Assembly (NCBI RefSeq): GCF_028993635.1
Contig: NZ_CP118631.1
Location: 2,542,001 to 2,606,000, forward strand
Direction: 5' to 3'
DNA from: Mucilaginibacter sp. SJ
Lineage (GTDB): Bacteria; Bacteroidota; Bacteroidia; Sphingobacteriales; Sphingobacteriaceae
Length of the DNA stretch: 64,000 bases
Shown: piece after piece, positions 28,092 to 36,759 of the stretch
Layout: the number at the start of each line of letters is the position of its first letter
Position numbering within the stretch: the stretch's first letter is position 1
Made by a program: the position numbers and the translations under genes
The notes under the pieces: model-generated
Database searches by the model: none
Seen by the model: only the letters and a program-made list of their open reading frames with translations
What the model was told of the DNA's origin: nothing

Positions 28092-28092
28092 T
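27936..28092. repeat. 157-bp repeat with 13-bp terminal inverted repeats at the 5' end of the GH2 gene
   Basis: Perfect ends AATGTCATTTCGA (27936-27948) and TCGAAATGACATT (28080-28092). Inner facing segments AGAAATCTTCT and AGAAGATTTCT. The ATG of the long GH2 frame is in the right terminal repeat and the frame stays open through the whole element. Confidence 0.8.
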
Positions 28093-28188
28093 TTTCTATT
28101 AATGATAAAATTAAAATGGTGTGTCGGTAGCCCTTAAGGAGAAATCGCACAGTGCCAAAACACGCTGTTCTTGAGTTTCACCCATCTT

Positions 28189-30996
28189 TTACAATTGTTT
28201 CAGATCGGCATCAAAGCGATAGCTTTTACCTTTTTGAGTTTCGACATCAACTGCTTTTCCGCCATAATTTAAGCGACAGGTTTTACCTAATTTTGAAAGT
28301 ACCTGCAGGTTTTTCAAGCGCCCGTTTTGCCATTCAAAATCCAGCACAAAGCCGCCCCTCGCGCAAATACCTTTGATGCTACCTTGCGGTAATGCAGTTG
28401 GCAAAGCTGGAAGCAATTCAATAACATCACCCTGACTTTGTAAAAGCATTTCGGCTAAACCTGCTGCGCCGCCAAAATTGCCATCGATTTGAAACGGCGG
28501 ATGCGCATCGAACAGGTTATGGTAAACGCCGCCTTTCTCCTTACCCGAGGTTACATCCGCGGGCGACAGTAGTTTAGTTAACATCAAATAAGCGTGATCT
28601 CCCTCGTGCATCCGCGCCCAGATGTTTACTTTCCAGGCGATACTCCAGCCAGTGCCTTCATCGCCACGGTATTTCATAGATTGTTCGGCTGCTTTTAACA
28701 GTTCGGGAGTTTTGAGCGAGATCTCCTTGCCGGGATAAACGCCCCACATGTGCGAAACATGGCGGTGGGTATCCGTAGTATCGTCCTTATCTTCCAGCCA
28801 CTCCTGCAGCTGGCCGTACCTGCCGATTTTATTGGGTGCTATCTGCCTATATTTGAGTTTGAGTGTATCGGCAAAAGCTTTATCCGTGTTCAGCGCTTTA
28901 GCTGCTTCGATACAGTTTTTAAACAGGTCGCGGATGATCTGGTGATCCATTGTTGGCCCTGCAACTAAACCACCATGCTCCGGAGAGTTAGATGGTGTGC
29001 TGATGAGATAGCCTGACTTAGGGTCTTTTACCAAAGAATGCACAAAGAATTCGGCTGCACCCTTCATTTCGGGATAAGCCCGCTTTTGCAGAAAATCCTT
29101 ATCACCTGTGTATAAATAATGCTCCCATAACTGATGGCAAAGCCAGGCAGCTCCGCTCACCCAGATACCATGATTGGATGCGTTAACAGGTGCAGTGCCG
29201 AGCCATAAATCCGTATTATGATGCAATACCCAGCCCGGTGCACCATAGTGTTCAACCGCCGTTTCATGCCCGGTTTTGGCGAGATCATCAACGATACTAA
29301 AAAACGGCTGGCTGCAGGCCGATAAGTTAAGTACCTCGGCAGGCCAGTAATTCATTTGGAGGTTGATATTGGTAGTGAACTTACTACCCCATGGCGGTGT
29401 AAGCAGGTTATTCCACAAACCCTGCAAATTCGCCGGACCACCGCCCGGACGAGATGATGAGATCAGCAAATACCTGCCATACTGCATGTACAAACTGACA
29501 AACGAAGGATCAGGCTCATGGCCAAACTTCAGGATCCGCTCATCTGTAGGCAGATCAGCATTTTCGCTCCGACCCAGATCAACAGAAAACGTATTGAAAT
29601 ACTTTTGATAGTCTTTTACATGAGCAGCTTTAATGGCGGCATAGCTTTTATGTGATATAGCCGCAATCTGAGTCTTACAGGTAGCCTCGGGATTGCCCGA
29701 GACATCATGATAGTTTTTAAAATTGGTTGCCGCTGTGAGATAAAACGTAGCTTCATTAGTTCCGGTAACTGATATATTTTTTGAATCGATCAGAACCCTG
29801 CCGCCTGTAGCCTCCACATGCAGATAGCTCAGGCCACGCAAAACGCCTCCTTTTATTTTTAACGAAAGCGCGAGTGTATGATCATCAATTTTGCGGATAA
29901 CATAGTTTTTATGCAGACTGCTCAATAAAGCCTTCAGTGTAATTTTACCCGGTTTATCGGCAGTTAAATGCACTGTCATCACCTGGTCAGGCGCACTGCT
30001 GAAATATTCGCGGGTGTAAGTAACACCACCGGCTTTATAGCTCACATGGGCAGTGGCATTGGTAAGATCAAGGTCGCGTTTATAGTCTGTAACTGCCTGT
30101 TTTGGAAATTGCAGGTACAGATCAGCAAAGGGTTGGTAATCGGCATTGTAATGAGGATATGCCGGTGGGTTATCATCCTGGATAAAATATTTCCATTGAC
30201 CGGCAAGACTAATCGCATCGCTTTCACTTCCTTCGGGATAAACCGATAAAGTTTTAGCGTTGCTTGTAAATCCACCTTTATCGTAAAAATTGATTACCTG
30301 TATGGCAAGTTTATTATCGCCAACAAATAATTTACTAGCAGGGATAATGTATTTTCTATAGCCATTACCTGAGGTAGTACCGAGGTAATCTCCATTGAGC
30401 CAGGTCCGGTCAATATCACGTATCCTTCCTAAGCTAATCACTAAGTTTTTCCCCTTCCAACCGGCAGGAATATTAAAATGCTTAATGAACCAAACTGCAC
30501 CATCTACTCCTTCAAAACCGGGCGTTGTTTCCCAACCTTGCTCAGTCGGCAAATTGATGGCTTTGAGATTGTCGTCATGAAATAACTCGTCTTGAGGTAA
30601 ATGGTATGAGTTCACCATTTTAAACCATTTTGCCGAATCAACCGCATAAGTAGCTTCATTGCTTTTCGTGCCCATAAAATGCTGTTGGGCCATGGCCTCT
30701 GCTTCGGCTTGCTTACCTTCGGCAAGGAGCTTGCGGATAGGCTCCAGATATTTCACAGCACCTTTGCGGTTATAGTCGCGCGGGCCGCCTGTCCATAGCG
30801 TTTGTTCGTTGTATTGGATATGTTCTTCGGCAACGCCACCGTAAATCATTCCCCCTATCCGGCCATTGCCAATGGGTAAGGCATCCGTCCATTTTTGGGC
30901 GGGCTGTTTATACCAAAGTTTCAAGGGTTGCTGGGCAAAAGCCTGTACAACCCCAAACATCAAAATTGCGATAAAAAAACTCTTCCTGCTATTCAT
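28189..30996 (-). CDS. GH95 family glycoside hydrolase (alpha-L-fucosidase or alpha-L-galactosidase) with inserted sugar-binding domain
   Basis: 935 residues with signal peptide MNSRKSFFIAILMFGVVQAFAQ. The GH95 N-domain opens with WTDALPIGNGRIGGMIYGG. An (alpha/alpha)6 barrel follows, with NIN (543-545, the paired asparagines that activate water), SPEHG (Glu673, candidate acid) and QIDGNFGG. A segment of about 175 residues (112-287) interrupts the N-domain: it resembles a GH2-type jelly-roll sugar-binding domain (WFIKHFNIPAGWKGKNLVIS, DRTWLNGDYLG). GH95 includes fucosidases and L-galactosidases; a nearby L-galactonate-type dehydrogenase makes the second attractive. It begins 5 bp after the GH67-like gene. 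Confidence 0.9.
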   Translation of the reverse strand: MNSRKSFFIAILMFGVVQAFAQQPLKLWYKQPAQKWTDALPIGNGRIGGMIYGGVAEEHIQYNEQTLWTGGPRDYNRKGAVKYLEPIRKLLAEGKQAEAEAMAQQHFMGTKSNEATYAVDSAKWFKMVNSYHLPQDELFHDDNLKAINLPTEQGWETTPGFEGVDGAVWFIKHFNIPAGWKGKNLVISLGRIRDIDRTWLNGDYLGTTSGNGYRKYIIPASKLFVGDNKLAIQVINFYDKGGFTSNAKTLSVYPEGSESDAISLAGQWKYFIQDDNPPAYPHYNADYQPFADLYLQFPKQAVTDYKRDLDLTNATAHVSYKAGGVTYTREYFSSAPDQVMTVHLTADKPGKITLKALLSSLHKNYVIRKIDDHTLALSLKIKGGVLRGLSYLHVEATGGRVLIDSKNISVTGTNEATFYLTAATNFKNYHDVSGNPEATCKTQIAAISHKSYAAIKAAHVKDYQKYFNTFSVDLGRSENADLPTDERILKFGHEPDPSFVSLYMQYGRYLLISSSRPGGGPANLQGLWNNLLTPPWGSKFTTNINLQMNYWPAEVLNLSACSQPFFSIVDDLAKTGHETAVEHYGAPGWVLHHNTDLWLGTAPVNASNHGIWVSGAAWLCHQLWEHYLYTGDKDFLQKRAYPEMKGAAEFFVHSLVKDPKSGYLISTPSNSPEHGGLVAGPTMDHQIIRDLFKNCIEAAKALNTDKAFADTLKLKYRQIAPNKIGRYGQLQEWLEDKDDTTDTHRHVSHMWGVYPGKEISLKTPELLKAAEQSMKYRGDEGTGWSIAWKVNIWARMHEGDHAYLMLTKLLSPADVTSGKEKGGVYHNLFDAHPPFQIDGNFGGAAGLAEMLLQSQGDVIELLPALPTALPQGSIKGICARGGFVLDFEWQNGRLKNLQVLSKLGKTCRLNYGGKAVDVETQKGKSYRFDADLKQL

Positions 30997-31001
30997 AAAT
31001 A

Positions 31002-33764
31002 TCAGTTAAAAAGCCAGCGTAAATCCTTTATATTACCTTCGTTACTCAGGCCGGCGTCGTACACCGGCACGTGGGCATCCGCATCAACAATGCCCAATAC
31101 CAACGCGGCACCTCTACCTAAGGTAAGGGTATTTGAACCGGTTTTAAAGGTATAGGTATGAATATTTACCGGAGGCAAACCATCAATTTGAATGGCATTG
31201 GCAATCTTAATATCGGCCTGGCCATAATCATTAGCGCTGGCATCTGTTTCCAATTGCGGTTCGGGCAGGTATTGAGGCAATTTGCTATTGAAAAAACCAA
31301 CCAGTACTTTTACCGGCTTATCATTTTTAAAGCTGATGGTTGTGCCATTCTTTTGCTGATCTGCTTTGGATAATTTCACACCTTTTAAACCTGCCAATTC
31401 TTTTGCGATATTTTTTATCAGAGCGGTTGTATCGACATAAACTGCTTCGCCTGAATTTACCTGATAACTGCCACTGCCACTATTTTCAAACTTCAAAGGC
31501 GCATCCTGCAAAACGGTAACCTCCTTTTGCTTTTGCTGTGTTTGAGGTGATTTCAGCGAATCGATATTCCGTTTAAAATTGTCCAGTTCCTTTTGATAAA
31601 CCGGCAAAAGCTCGGCCCAGGTTTTCATTTTGGCATCATTGCCGCCAACCGGGATTTTGCGTTGCTTAGTCTGCATGCTGTTGGCATACAAATAAGTATT
31701 TTCGGTTAGTTTCACCAGTTGCTTATAATAATCCAAACTGGTTTGCAGCTCGGGTAAAGCCTTTTCCAGATCGGCAACATTATCCGAGTATTTATAACGT
31801 AACACCCATAAGGCTGCTTTTGCCTTGTGAGCGTAATTATTGGCCATTGCGTTATAACAATACATATCATTTTTTAAGCGGGCAAACTCGACTTTATCCT
31901 TACTAATTTTCGCAGATACCTGGTTGATAGCCTCAACCGCTTTTTTCCCCTGCACTATTACACTATCAATAACTTTAACCGGTGTTTCGCCAATATGTGA
32001 TTGGTGTTTCCATTCCTTTTCGGCGTACTCGCTCATCATTTCACCAACCGGACCTTCGGAGTTATAGAGCAAGGAAAACAGGCCGTACTTTTCAGGATTA
32101 ACCAGCTGGCTCATCAGCATCCCCAAAGTCATAGTTTGGCGGTTGCCGTCGGTAATACCGAAACGGCGCAACAGTTCGGGCGAGATATTGCCTGATTGTT
32201 CATAAGCTTTTAAAATAGCCTCGCCGTGCGCCTGGTCGCATCCATACTTATCAGCAATTTGTTTTGACCAATAGTTTATTTCGCCGGCCCTGTCCCTGTT
32301 GCTATTCCAGGCATAGCGCGCCCACGCTTTGTACCAGATCCAATCCCTGTCCAACTGCAGCAGGCGTTTGCCATCAGTTTTATCTGCTGTATAAGGCCAA
32401 TCCCAATAAGATGCCTGCGGATACAGGTGGAGGGCATTCGCCCCATAAATCTGATGCATAGCCTGTACGCATTTCTGAATAAAATCGGCCGAACCATAAC
32501 GGAATGGCTCCAGGTTGGCAAGAATATGCACGTTTTCGATTTGTACGGTGCCGATATTACTCAAAGTCCGATGAAGATCTGCCCAGGGACCATGTGGTTC
32601 ATAAGTAGTAAGCGCTTCACCATTGTATTTGGCCATGGTGTACAGGTTGTGATATAAAGGTTTGGCGTATTTCATTACTGTAGGCGCATCAGTATCATGC
32701 GCGCGTAGTACGATCGGTGGTTCATCCGTACGACCGAGGGCTTTTAACCCATCTTTTACGCCCGGAATAATGGTTTGTGTAAACCAGTCGATATCATCCT
32801 GACCCGCACCTTCCATAGCCTCGCCCAGCGTAATCAACAATCCAACATGAGGGTATTTTTCAACAAAAGCAGCTATAGATTTACGGGTATAATCGGCAAT
32901 GATGGGTACAATGTGCCGGTTCCTGTCCTGCGTTTTCAGGTTATTTTTTTCGGCGAAGGGTTTGGATACGATGATGTTATAAAAACCCTGAATAAGCCAG
33001 ATGCCGCGCTTATCAGCTTCATCGGCCAAAAAACTGTAAATCTCTTCATTTTTTTTAAAGGTAGCGTCATCAACCTCAACAGCGTAAGGGTATTCTTTTA
33101 CCCTCACCAGCGAGGCAAAAGGGTGCCCGTTCCACAAATACAAGGAGTTCATGCGGTTTTCAGCCAACGAATCCAGGTAACGAATCCATAATGCTTTATC
33201 ATAAAACCATGGGAAATTTTGCGGCGTGTAAGGGTACTCATAAGTACCGCGACCGGGAAGTAAAGCAGGCTTTTGCACACCGATGCAAGTCCCCCGCAAA
33301 ACCATTTCGGGCTGATCATGCAGATTAATATTGACCGGCAGCTTTTTATTTAGATCGATCCTACCCGCCAGTTCAAGACAGCCGTAAAGCGCACCTGAAT
33401 TATCAGCACCCGCTATCAGGAGTTTATTTTTAAGCCCGAGACCGCTAATAATAAAACCCTCTTTTCCGGGTTGACTATTTTTAGCACCCACCAATTTCTT
33501 AATCGAAACATCGGTAAGGAGACCAATAATTATGGTATTGCCGGATGGAAGCGCACCTTTATAAGATTGTTCGGCAACCGAATAACCTGCGCTTTTTAAA
33601 ACCATCGTTAACTTTTGCACACCATAACTTATCCTTGAATGATGCTTAGGCAAACTAACAATAGTGACTTTTTTTGACTGAACTTGCGCTTGTAAGGATG
33701 AATGAAAACAAGAGATCAATATAAGCAACAGCAGCAGGCAACGGTTAAACAGCTTCATTCTCAT
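31002..33764 (-). CDS. Exported GH67-like (alpha-glucuronidase-related) protein, activity unknown
   Basis: 920 residues with signal peptide MKLFNRCLLLLLILISCFHSSLQAQ (internal Met3 is an equally good start). Residues 30-150 resemble the small N-terminal domain found before the barrel in GH67, GH20 and GH84 enzymes. A TIM barrel follows with NRMNSLYLWNGHPF, GIWLIQGFYNI and LLITLGEAMEG; the acidic residues in LGEAMEG are catalytic candidates. A helical region (about 560-700) and a C-terminal beta-domain complete it. I do not recognise a defined CAZy family. Context (pectin enzymes, 5 bp before GH95) suggests an uronic acid or other side-chain sugar as substrate. Confidence 0.72.
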   Translation of the reverse strand: MRMKLFNRCLLLLLILISCFHSSLQAQVQSKKVTIVSLPKHHSRISYGVQKLTMVLKSAGYSVAEQSYKGALPSGNTIIIGLLTDVSIKKLVGAKNSQPGKEGFIISGLGLKNKLLIAGADNSGALYGCLELAGRIDLNKKLPVNINLHDQPEMVLRGTCIGVQKPALLPGRGTYEYPYTPQNFPWFYDKALWIRYLDSLAENRMNSLYLWNGHPFASLVRVKEYPYAVEVDDATFKKNEEIYSFLADEADKRGIWLIQGFYNIIVSKPFAEKNNLKTQDRNRHIVPIIADYTRKSIAAFVEKYPHVGLLITLGEAMEGAGQDDIDWFTQTIIPGVKDGLKALGRTDEPPIVLRAHDTDAPTVMKYAKPLYHNLYTMAKYNGEALTTYEPHGPWADLHRTLSNIGTVQIENVHILANLEPFRYGSADFIQKCVQAMHQIYGANALHLYPQASYWDWPYTADKTDGKRLLQLDRDWIWYKAWARYAWNSNRDRAGEINYWSKQIADKYGCDQAHGEAILKAYEQSGNISPELLRRFGITDGNRQTMTLGMLMSQLVNPEKYGLFSLLYNSEGPVGEMMSEYAEKEWKHQSHIGETPVKVIDSVIVQGKKAVEAINQVSAKISKDKVEFARLKNDMYCYNAMANNYAHKAKAALWVLRYKYSDNVADLEKALPELQTSLDYYKQLVKLTENTYLYANSMQTKQRKIPVGGNDAKMKTWAELLPVYQKELDNFKRNIDSLKSPQTQQKQKEVTVLQDAPLKFENSGSGSYQVNSGEAVYVDTTALIKNIAKELAGLKGVKLSKADQQKNGTTISFKNDKPVKVLVGFFNSKLPQYLPEPQLETDASANDYGQADIKIANAIQIDGLPPVNIHTYTFKTGSNTLTLGRGAALVLGIVDADAHVPVYDAGLSNEGNIKDLRWLFN

Positions 33765-33867
33765 TAGTATTTAGACAGGGGTACTCCAAGCAGGCTTTCA
33801 ATATCTAAAGCGAATTAGCTTCTGAAACCTACTCTTTAGTTTTGAACTTAATTGGTTGTATAGTATT

Positions 33868-33875
33868 CAAAAATA
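33868..33875 (-). promoter_or_regulatory. Possible -7 box (TATTTTTG) upstream of the GH67-like gene
   Basis: Exact TAnnTTTG match on the minus strand in the 216-bp gap 33765-33980; the leader would be about 100 nt. It suggests a second promoter inside the locus. Confidence 0.3.
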
Positions 33876-33980
33876 TCAGTACGCTGCTGCAATTTCATCT
33901 GATATTTTCTCTATCTACTATACGATATTATCATCATTAAAGCCAACAAGCCAATAAAAAGAGAGAAAATGAGTCAGGAT

Positions 33981-35531
33981 TTAACCCGGGAGTTTCACCA
34001 GTACATGTTTCAGTTGCGTACTCCGGGATATTGCCTTACCATCGGCATAAATGATAAAACCTTTGCCTTTGTGATATTTAGTACCGGTTTTATCCCAAAC
34101 TACGCTGATAGTATGCCCGTGATAAAGCACATTATCCAGCGCAAACCATTTCCATTGGTTTTGGGGGATAAGCGGGAAAATTTCCAGCATATTGTCTTCA
34201 CGAGGTTTCAGGCCAACGAGATTGCTGATGACCAAATCGCAAAAACCGGAGTGGTTGTAATAGCTGCTTCTTGGGTTATCCCCTTTAAGCCAGTAACCTG
34301 TTTTTTCATCCTGGTACTCACCCAAATAAGGCAGTCCGCGTTTGATGTGCGAAAGAGCATATTTATGCAGTTCATTATAAAAAATACCGGGTGTCATAGC
34401 GCCTTTATTTTGATAAGCCGTAAGCAGGTTAGCCAGGCCTTTTAATGTTTGCGTGGTCGCGAAAGGCCATACCGCACCATCCCACTCACAACCGTGACCG
34501 GTACCATGGGTACGGAACAATGGGTGCCTGCGTTCGGCAGTGGTGATGCCCCAGGGTGCACTGAAACCTTTAGTATCGGTTAGCTGATCCCACTGTTTGG
34601 CATAAGCTGGTTCATCATCGGGCAGGTTAAAGTACCAGGGAATAAAACCTAACTCCTCGCGGGCATTTGCAAAATGCCCGTCGGGTTTGCGCACTTCAAA
34701 AAAAGATGCGCTGTCGTTCCACAAACTATCCTGCACCAGTTTTTTTAGGTCGATAGCTTTTTGTGTGTATTTTGTTTTTAGTGAATCATTGCCGGTTAGG
34801 GCCGCCATTTTTGATAGCGCCACAGCATTGCCATACATGTAGCTGTTAATAGTAGGCCGGATGTTTTTGACTTTGCGCCCCCCGCTGATACTTTCCTCCA
34901 TCGCGTCGCGCACGTCGAACTGCCAGAACAATTTGGAAGGCAGCTGCTTTTCCTTTTCCCAAACATGATAATCAGTATTAAGCAAAGGCAAGGCTTGTTC
35001 AACAAATTTTCTATTAAGGTTTACGAGGTAATAATTGTAAACCGCGTCATCTATCCAACTGCTGAACGCATGCAGATGGGGCTTCTTTTGCTTAGGATCA
35101 ACATACAGCCAAAAGTTGATATACTGATTGATGTACTGCGGATCGTGCAGCCAGCGCCCCTCATAAATTTGGTGGCCAAGGGCACTGCTCGAACTGTTGT
35201 AAACGCCGGTAAAGCTAACCGGCGTTATAAATTCAGTAAAAATGAAGCCATCGGGTGTTTGTTTCAGGTGTTTCCTGAATGTCCACCAGCGGTAGTAATA
35301 GATCTTTTGAATGGCCGAATCCGGGCACTCAAACAAGGGCACATTTTTGGCAAGCCATTCGTAAGCGTGATCATTGGTGATGTAGTTTTTTACCGTTTCG
35401 GTATCGGTTTTATTAAAACCGTTTACATACGTTTTCAGCTTGTCAAAACCCAATACACGCTTTTGCTGCGCGAAAGCATTGCATGCAACACAAAAAAGCA
35501 AGCCGGTCAAAAACGCCCTTTTCATCATCAA
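33981..35531 (-). CDS. MGH1-like (alpha/alpha)6-barrel glycoside hydrolase
   Basis: 516 residues with signal peptide MKRAFLTGLLFCVACNAFAQ (three Met in a row, so the start is ambiguous by two codons). The body is helical, with motifs of the mannosylglycerate hydrolase-like/GH63-like superfamily: FQYDVRDAMEESISGG-type segment near 165-180, GFIPWYFNLPD, THGTGHGCEWDGAVWPFATTQTL and SYYNHSGFCDLVISNLVGL. CEWDGAVWPF carries a likely catalytic Asp. Substrate unknown; in this setting an oligosaccharide released from pectin is likely. It lies 16 bp after the dehydrogenase gene and 216 bp before the GH67-like gene. Confidence 0.8.
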   Translation of the reverse strand: MMMKRAFLTGLLFCVACNAFAQQKRVLGFDKLKTYVNGFNKTDTETVKNYITNDHAYEWLAKNVPLFECPDSAIQKIYYYRWWTFRKHLKQTPDGFIFTEFITPVSFTGVYNSSSSALGHQIYEGRWLHDPQYINQYINFWLYVDPKQKKPHLHAFSSWIDDAVYNYYLVNLNRKFVEQALPLLNTDYHVWEKEKQLPSKLFWQFDVRDAMEESISGGRKVKNIRPTINSYMYGNAVALSKMAALTGNDSLKTKYTQKAIDLKKLVQDSLWNDSASFFEVRKPDGHFANAREELGFIPWYFNLPDDEPAYAKQWDQLTDTKGFSAPWGITTAERRHPLFRTHGTGHGCEWDGAVWPFATTQTLKGLANLLTAYQNKGAMTPGIFYNELHKYALSHIKRGLPYLGEYQDEKTGYWLKGDNPRSSYYNHSGFCDLVISNLVGLKPREDNMLEIFPLIPQNQWKWFALDNVLYHGHTISVVWDKTGTKYHKGKGFIIYADGKAISRSTQLKHVLVKLPG

Positions 35532-35547
35532 TATACCTCTACAATAG

Positions 35548-36561
35548 CTATACCTCTACAATAGCTTTTATAACGCCATTTGCCGGGTTAAGCCAGCTTT
35601 CAAACTGATCTTTTACTTCATCAAAAGTTACCCGGTGGGTGATATAGGTCTGCGGGTTTACCAAACCATTTTTCATGGAACGGATCACGTGTTCAAAATC
35701 CTCGCGGGTAGCGTTGCGACTGCTCATCAACGTGCTTTCACGTTTGTGAAACTCGGGGTGACTTACAATAAGTTCGTCTCGTTGTAAACCAACCAACACA
35801 TACCTGCCGCCATGCGCCAGGTACAAAAACGCGCCGTTTATAGCCTTTTGATTGCCGGTAGCATCAATCACCACGGTAGGCATATCGCCATTGGTGATCT
35901 CTTTCAGGCGCTCATTCACATCTTCGTTTTTCACGTTGATGGTATAATCAACCTTCAAATTTTCGCTGCAAAAATTAAGGCGCTGTTCGTTCACATCGGC
36001 AGCAATGACTTTTGCACCGGCAATGCGGGCAAATTCCATAATACCCAAACCTATAGGGCCGGCGCCAATAACCAGTACAAATTCGCCCGGCTTTACATCT
36101 GCCCGTCGTACTCCGTGGGCACCAATAGCAAGAGGCTCAACCAGGGCCAGTTCGTCAAAACTTAATCCCTCTCCATGAACCAGTAAATGTGATGGAACCT
36201 GCAGGTATTCTGCCATGCCGCCATCGGTATGCACGCCGCAAACCTGGATATTTACACAACAATTTGGTTTGCCCGAGCGACAAGCGATACAATGCCCGCA
36301 ATTGAAATACGGAATAAAAGTAACGGCTTCACCTTTTTCAAAACCTTCGGCATCGCCGGCTTCAACCAGTTCGGCGGCAAGTTCGTGGCCTAAAATTCGT
36401 GGATAGCTAAAAAATGGCTGAGTACCTTCAAAGGCATGCAGATCGGTACCGCAAATGCCTATACGTTTTATTTTGAGCAGTGTATTACCCGGTTTTAATT
36501 GCGGAGCTTCGGCAGTGCCGTATTCCAATTGACCGGGTGTTGTACAGGTTAGTATTTTCAT
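35548..36561 (-). CDS. Zinc-dependent alcohol dehydrogenase, L-galactonate 5-dehydrogenase (LgoD)-like
   Basis: 337 residues, medium-chain dehydrogenase. Catalytic zinc ligands Cys37 (GICGTD), His59 and Glu60 (GHE); structural zinc cysteines 88, 91, 94, 102; NAD-binding GAGPIG (166-171). Segments such as HAFEGTQPFFSYPRILGHE and HPEFHKRESTLMSSRNAT closely match what I recall of E. coli LgoD (YjjN), which oxidises L-galactonate to tagaturonate. That product is the substrate of UxaB, encoded two genes upstream in transcription order, so the role fits. Other sugar-acid or polyol substrates remain possible. Cytoplasmic. Confidence 0.83.
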   Translation of the reverse strand: MKILTCTTPGQLEYGTAEAPQLKPGNTLLKIKRIGICGTDLHAFEGTQPFFSYPRILGHELAAELVEAGDAEGFEKGEAVTFIPYFNCGHCIACRSGKPNCCVNIQVCGVHTDGGMAEYLQVPSHLLVHGEGLSFDELALVEPLAIGAHGVRRADVKPGEFVLVIGAGPIGLGIMEFARIAGAKVIAADVNEQRLNFCSENLKVDYTINVKNEDVNERLKEITNGDMPTVVIDATGNQKAINGAFLYLAHGGRYVLVGLQRDELIVSHPEFHKRESTLMSSRNATREDFEHVIRSMKNGLVNPQTYITHRVTFDEVKDQFESWLNPANGVIKAIVEV

Positions 36562-36632
36562 TAGTTGGTATTAAATTTAAAGTACTAAGTCAGAAGTTTA
36601 AAGTCAGTTTTTTTTTATTTTCCCCTTCCTCT

Positions 36633-36740
36633 TTCCGTGTCCTCACGGAAACAAAAATGCTTTTTCCTGAATCAGTTTCCCTGCGCTTTTTCATTCCAAA
36701 TGCTTGCCTGCATGTGTTCGTGGGGACACGAGCACGGGGA
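36633..36740. repeat. GTGTCC/GGACAC hairpin repeats in the gap before the dehydrogenase gene
   Basis: Hairpin 1: TTTCCGTG facing CACGGAAA around 36633-36651. Hairpin 2: GTGTTCGTG facing CACGAGCAC around 36714-36735. The 14-mer TTTCCGTGTCCTCA (36633-36646) recurs inverted at 3354-3367 after pyrD, so it is a dispersed repeat. Confidence 0.5.
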
Positions 36741-36759
36741 ATGTACAGAAATCATCATT

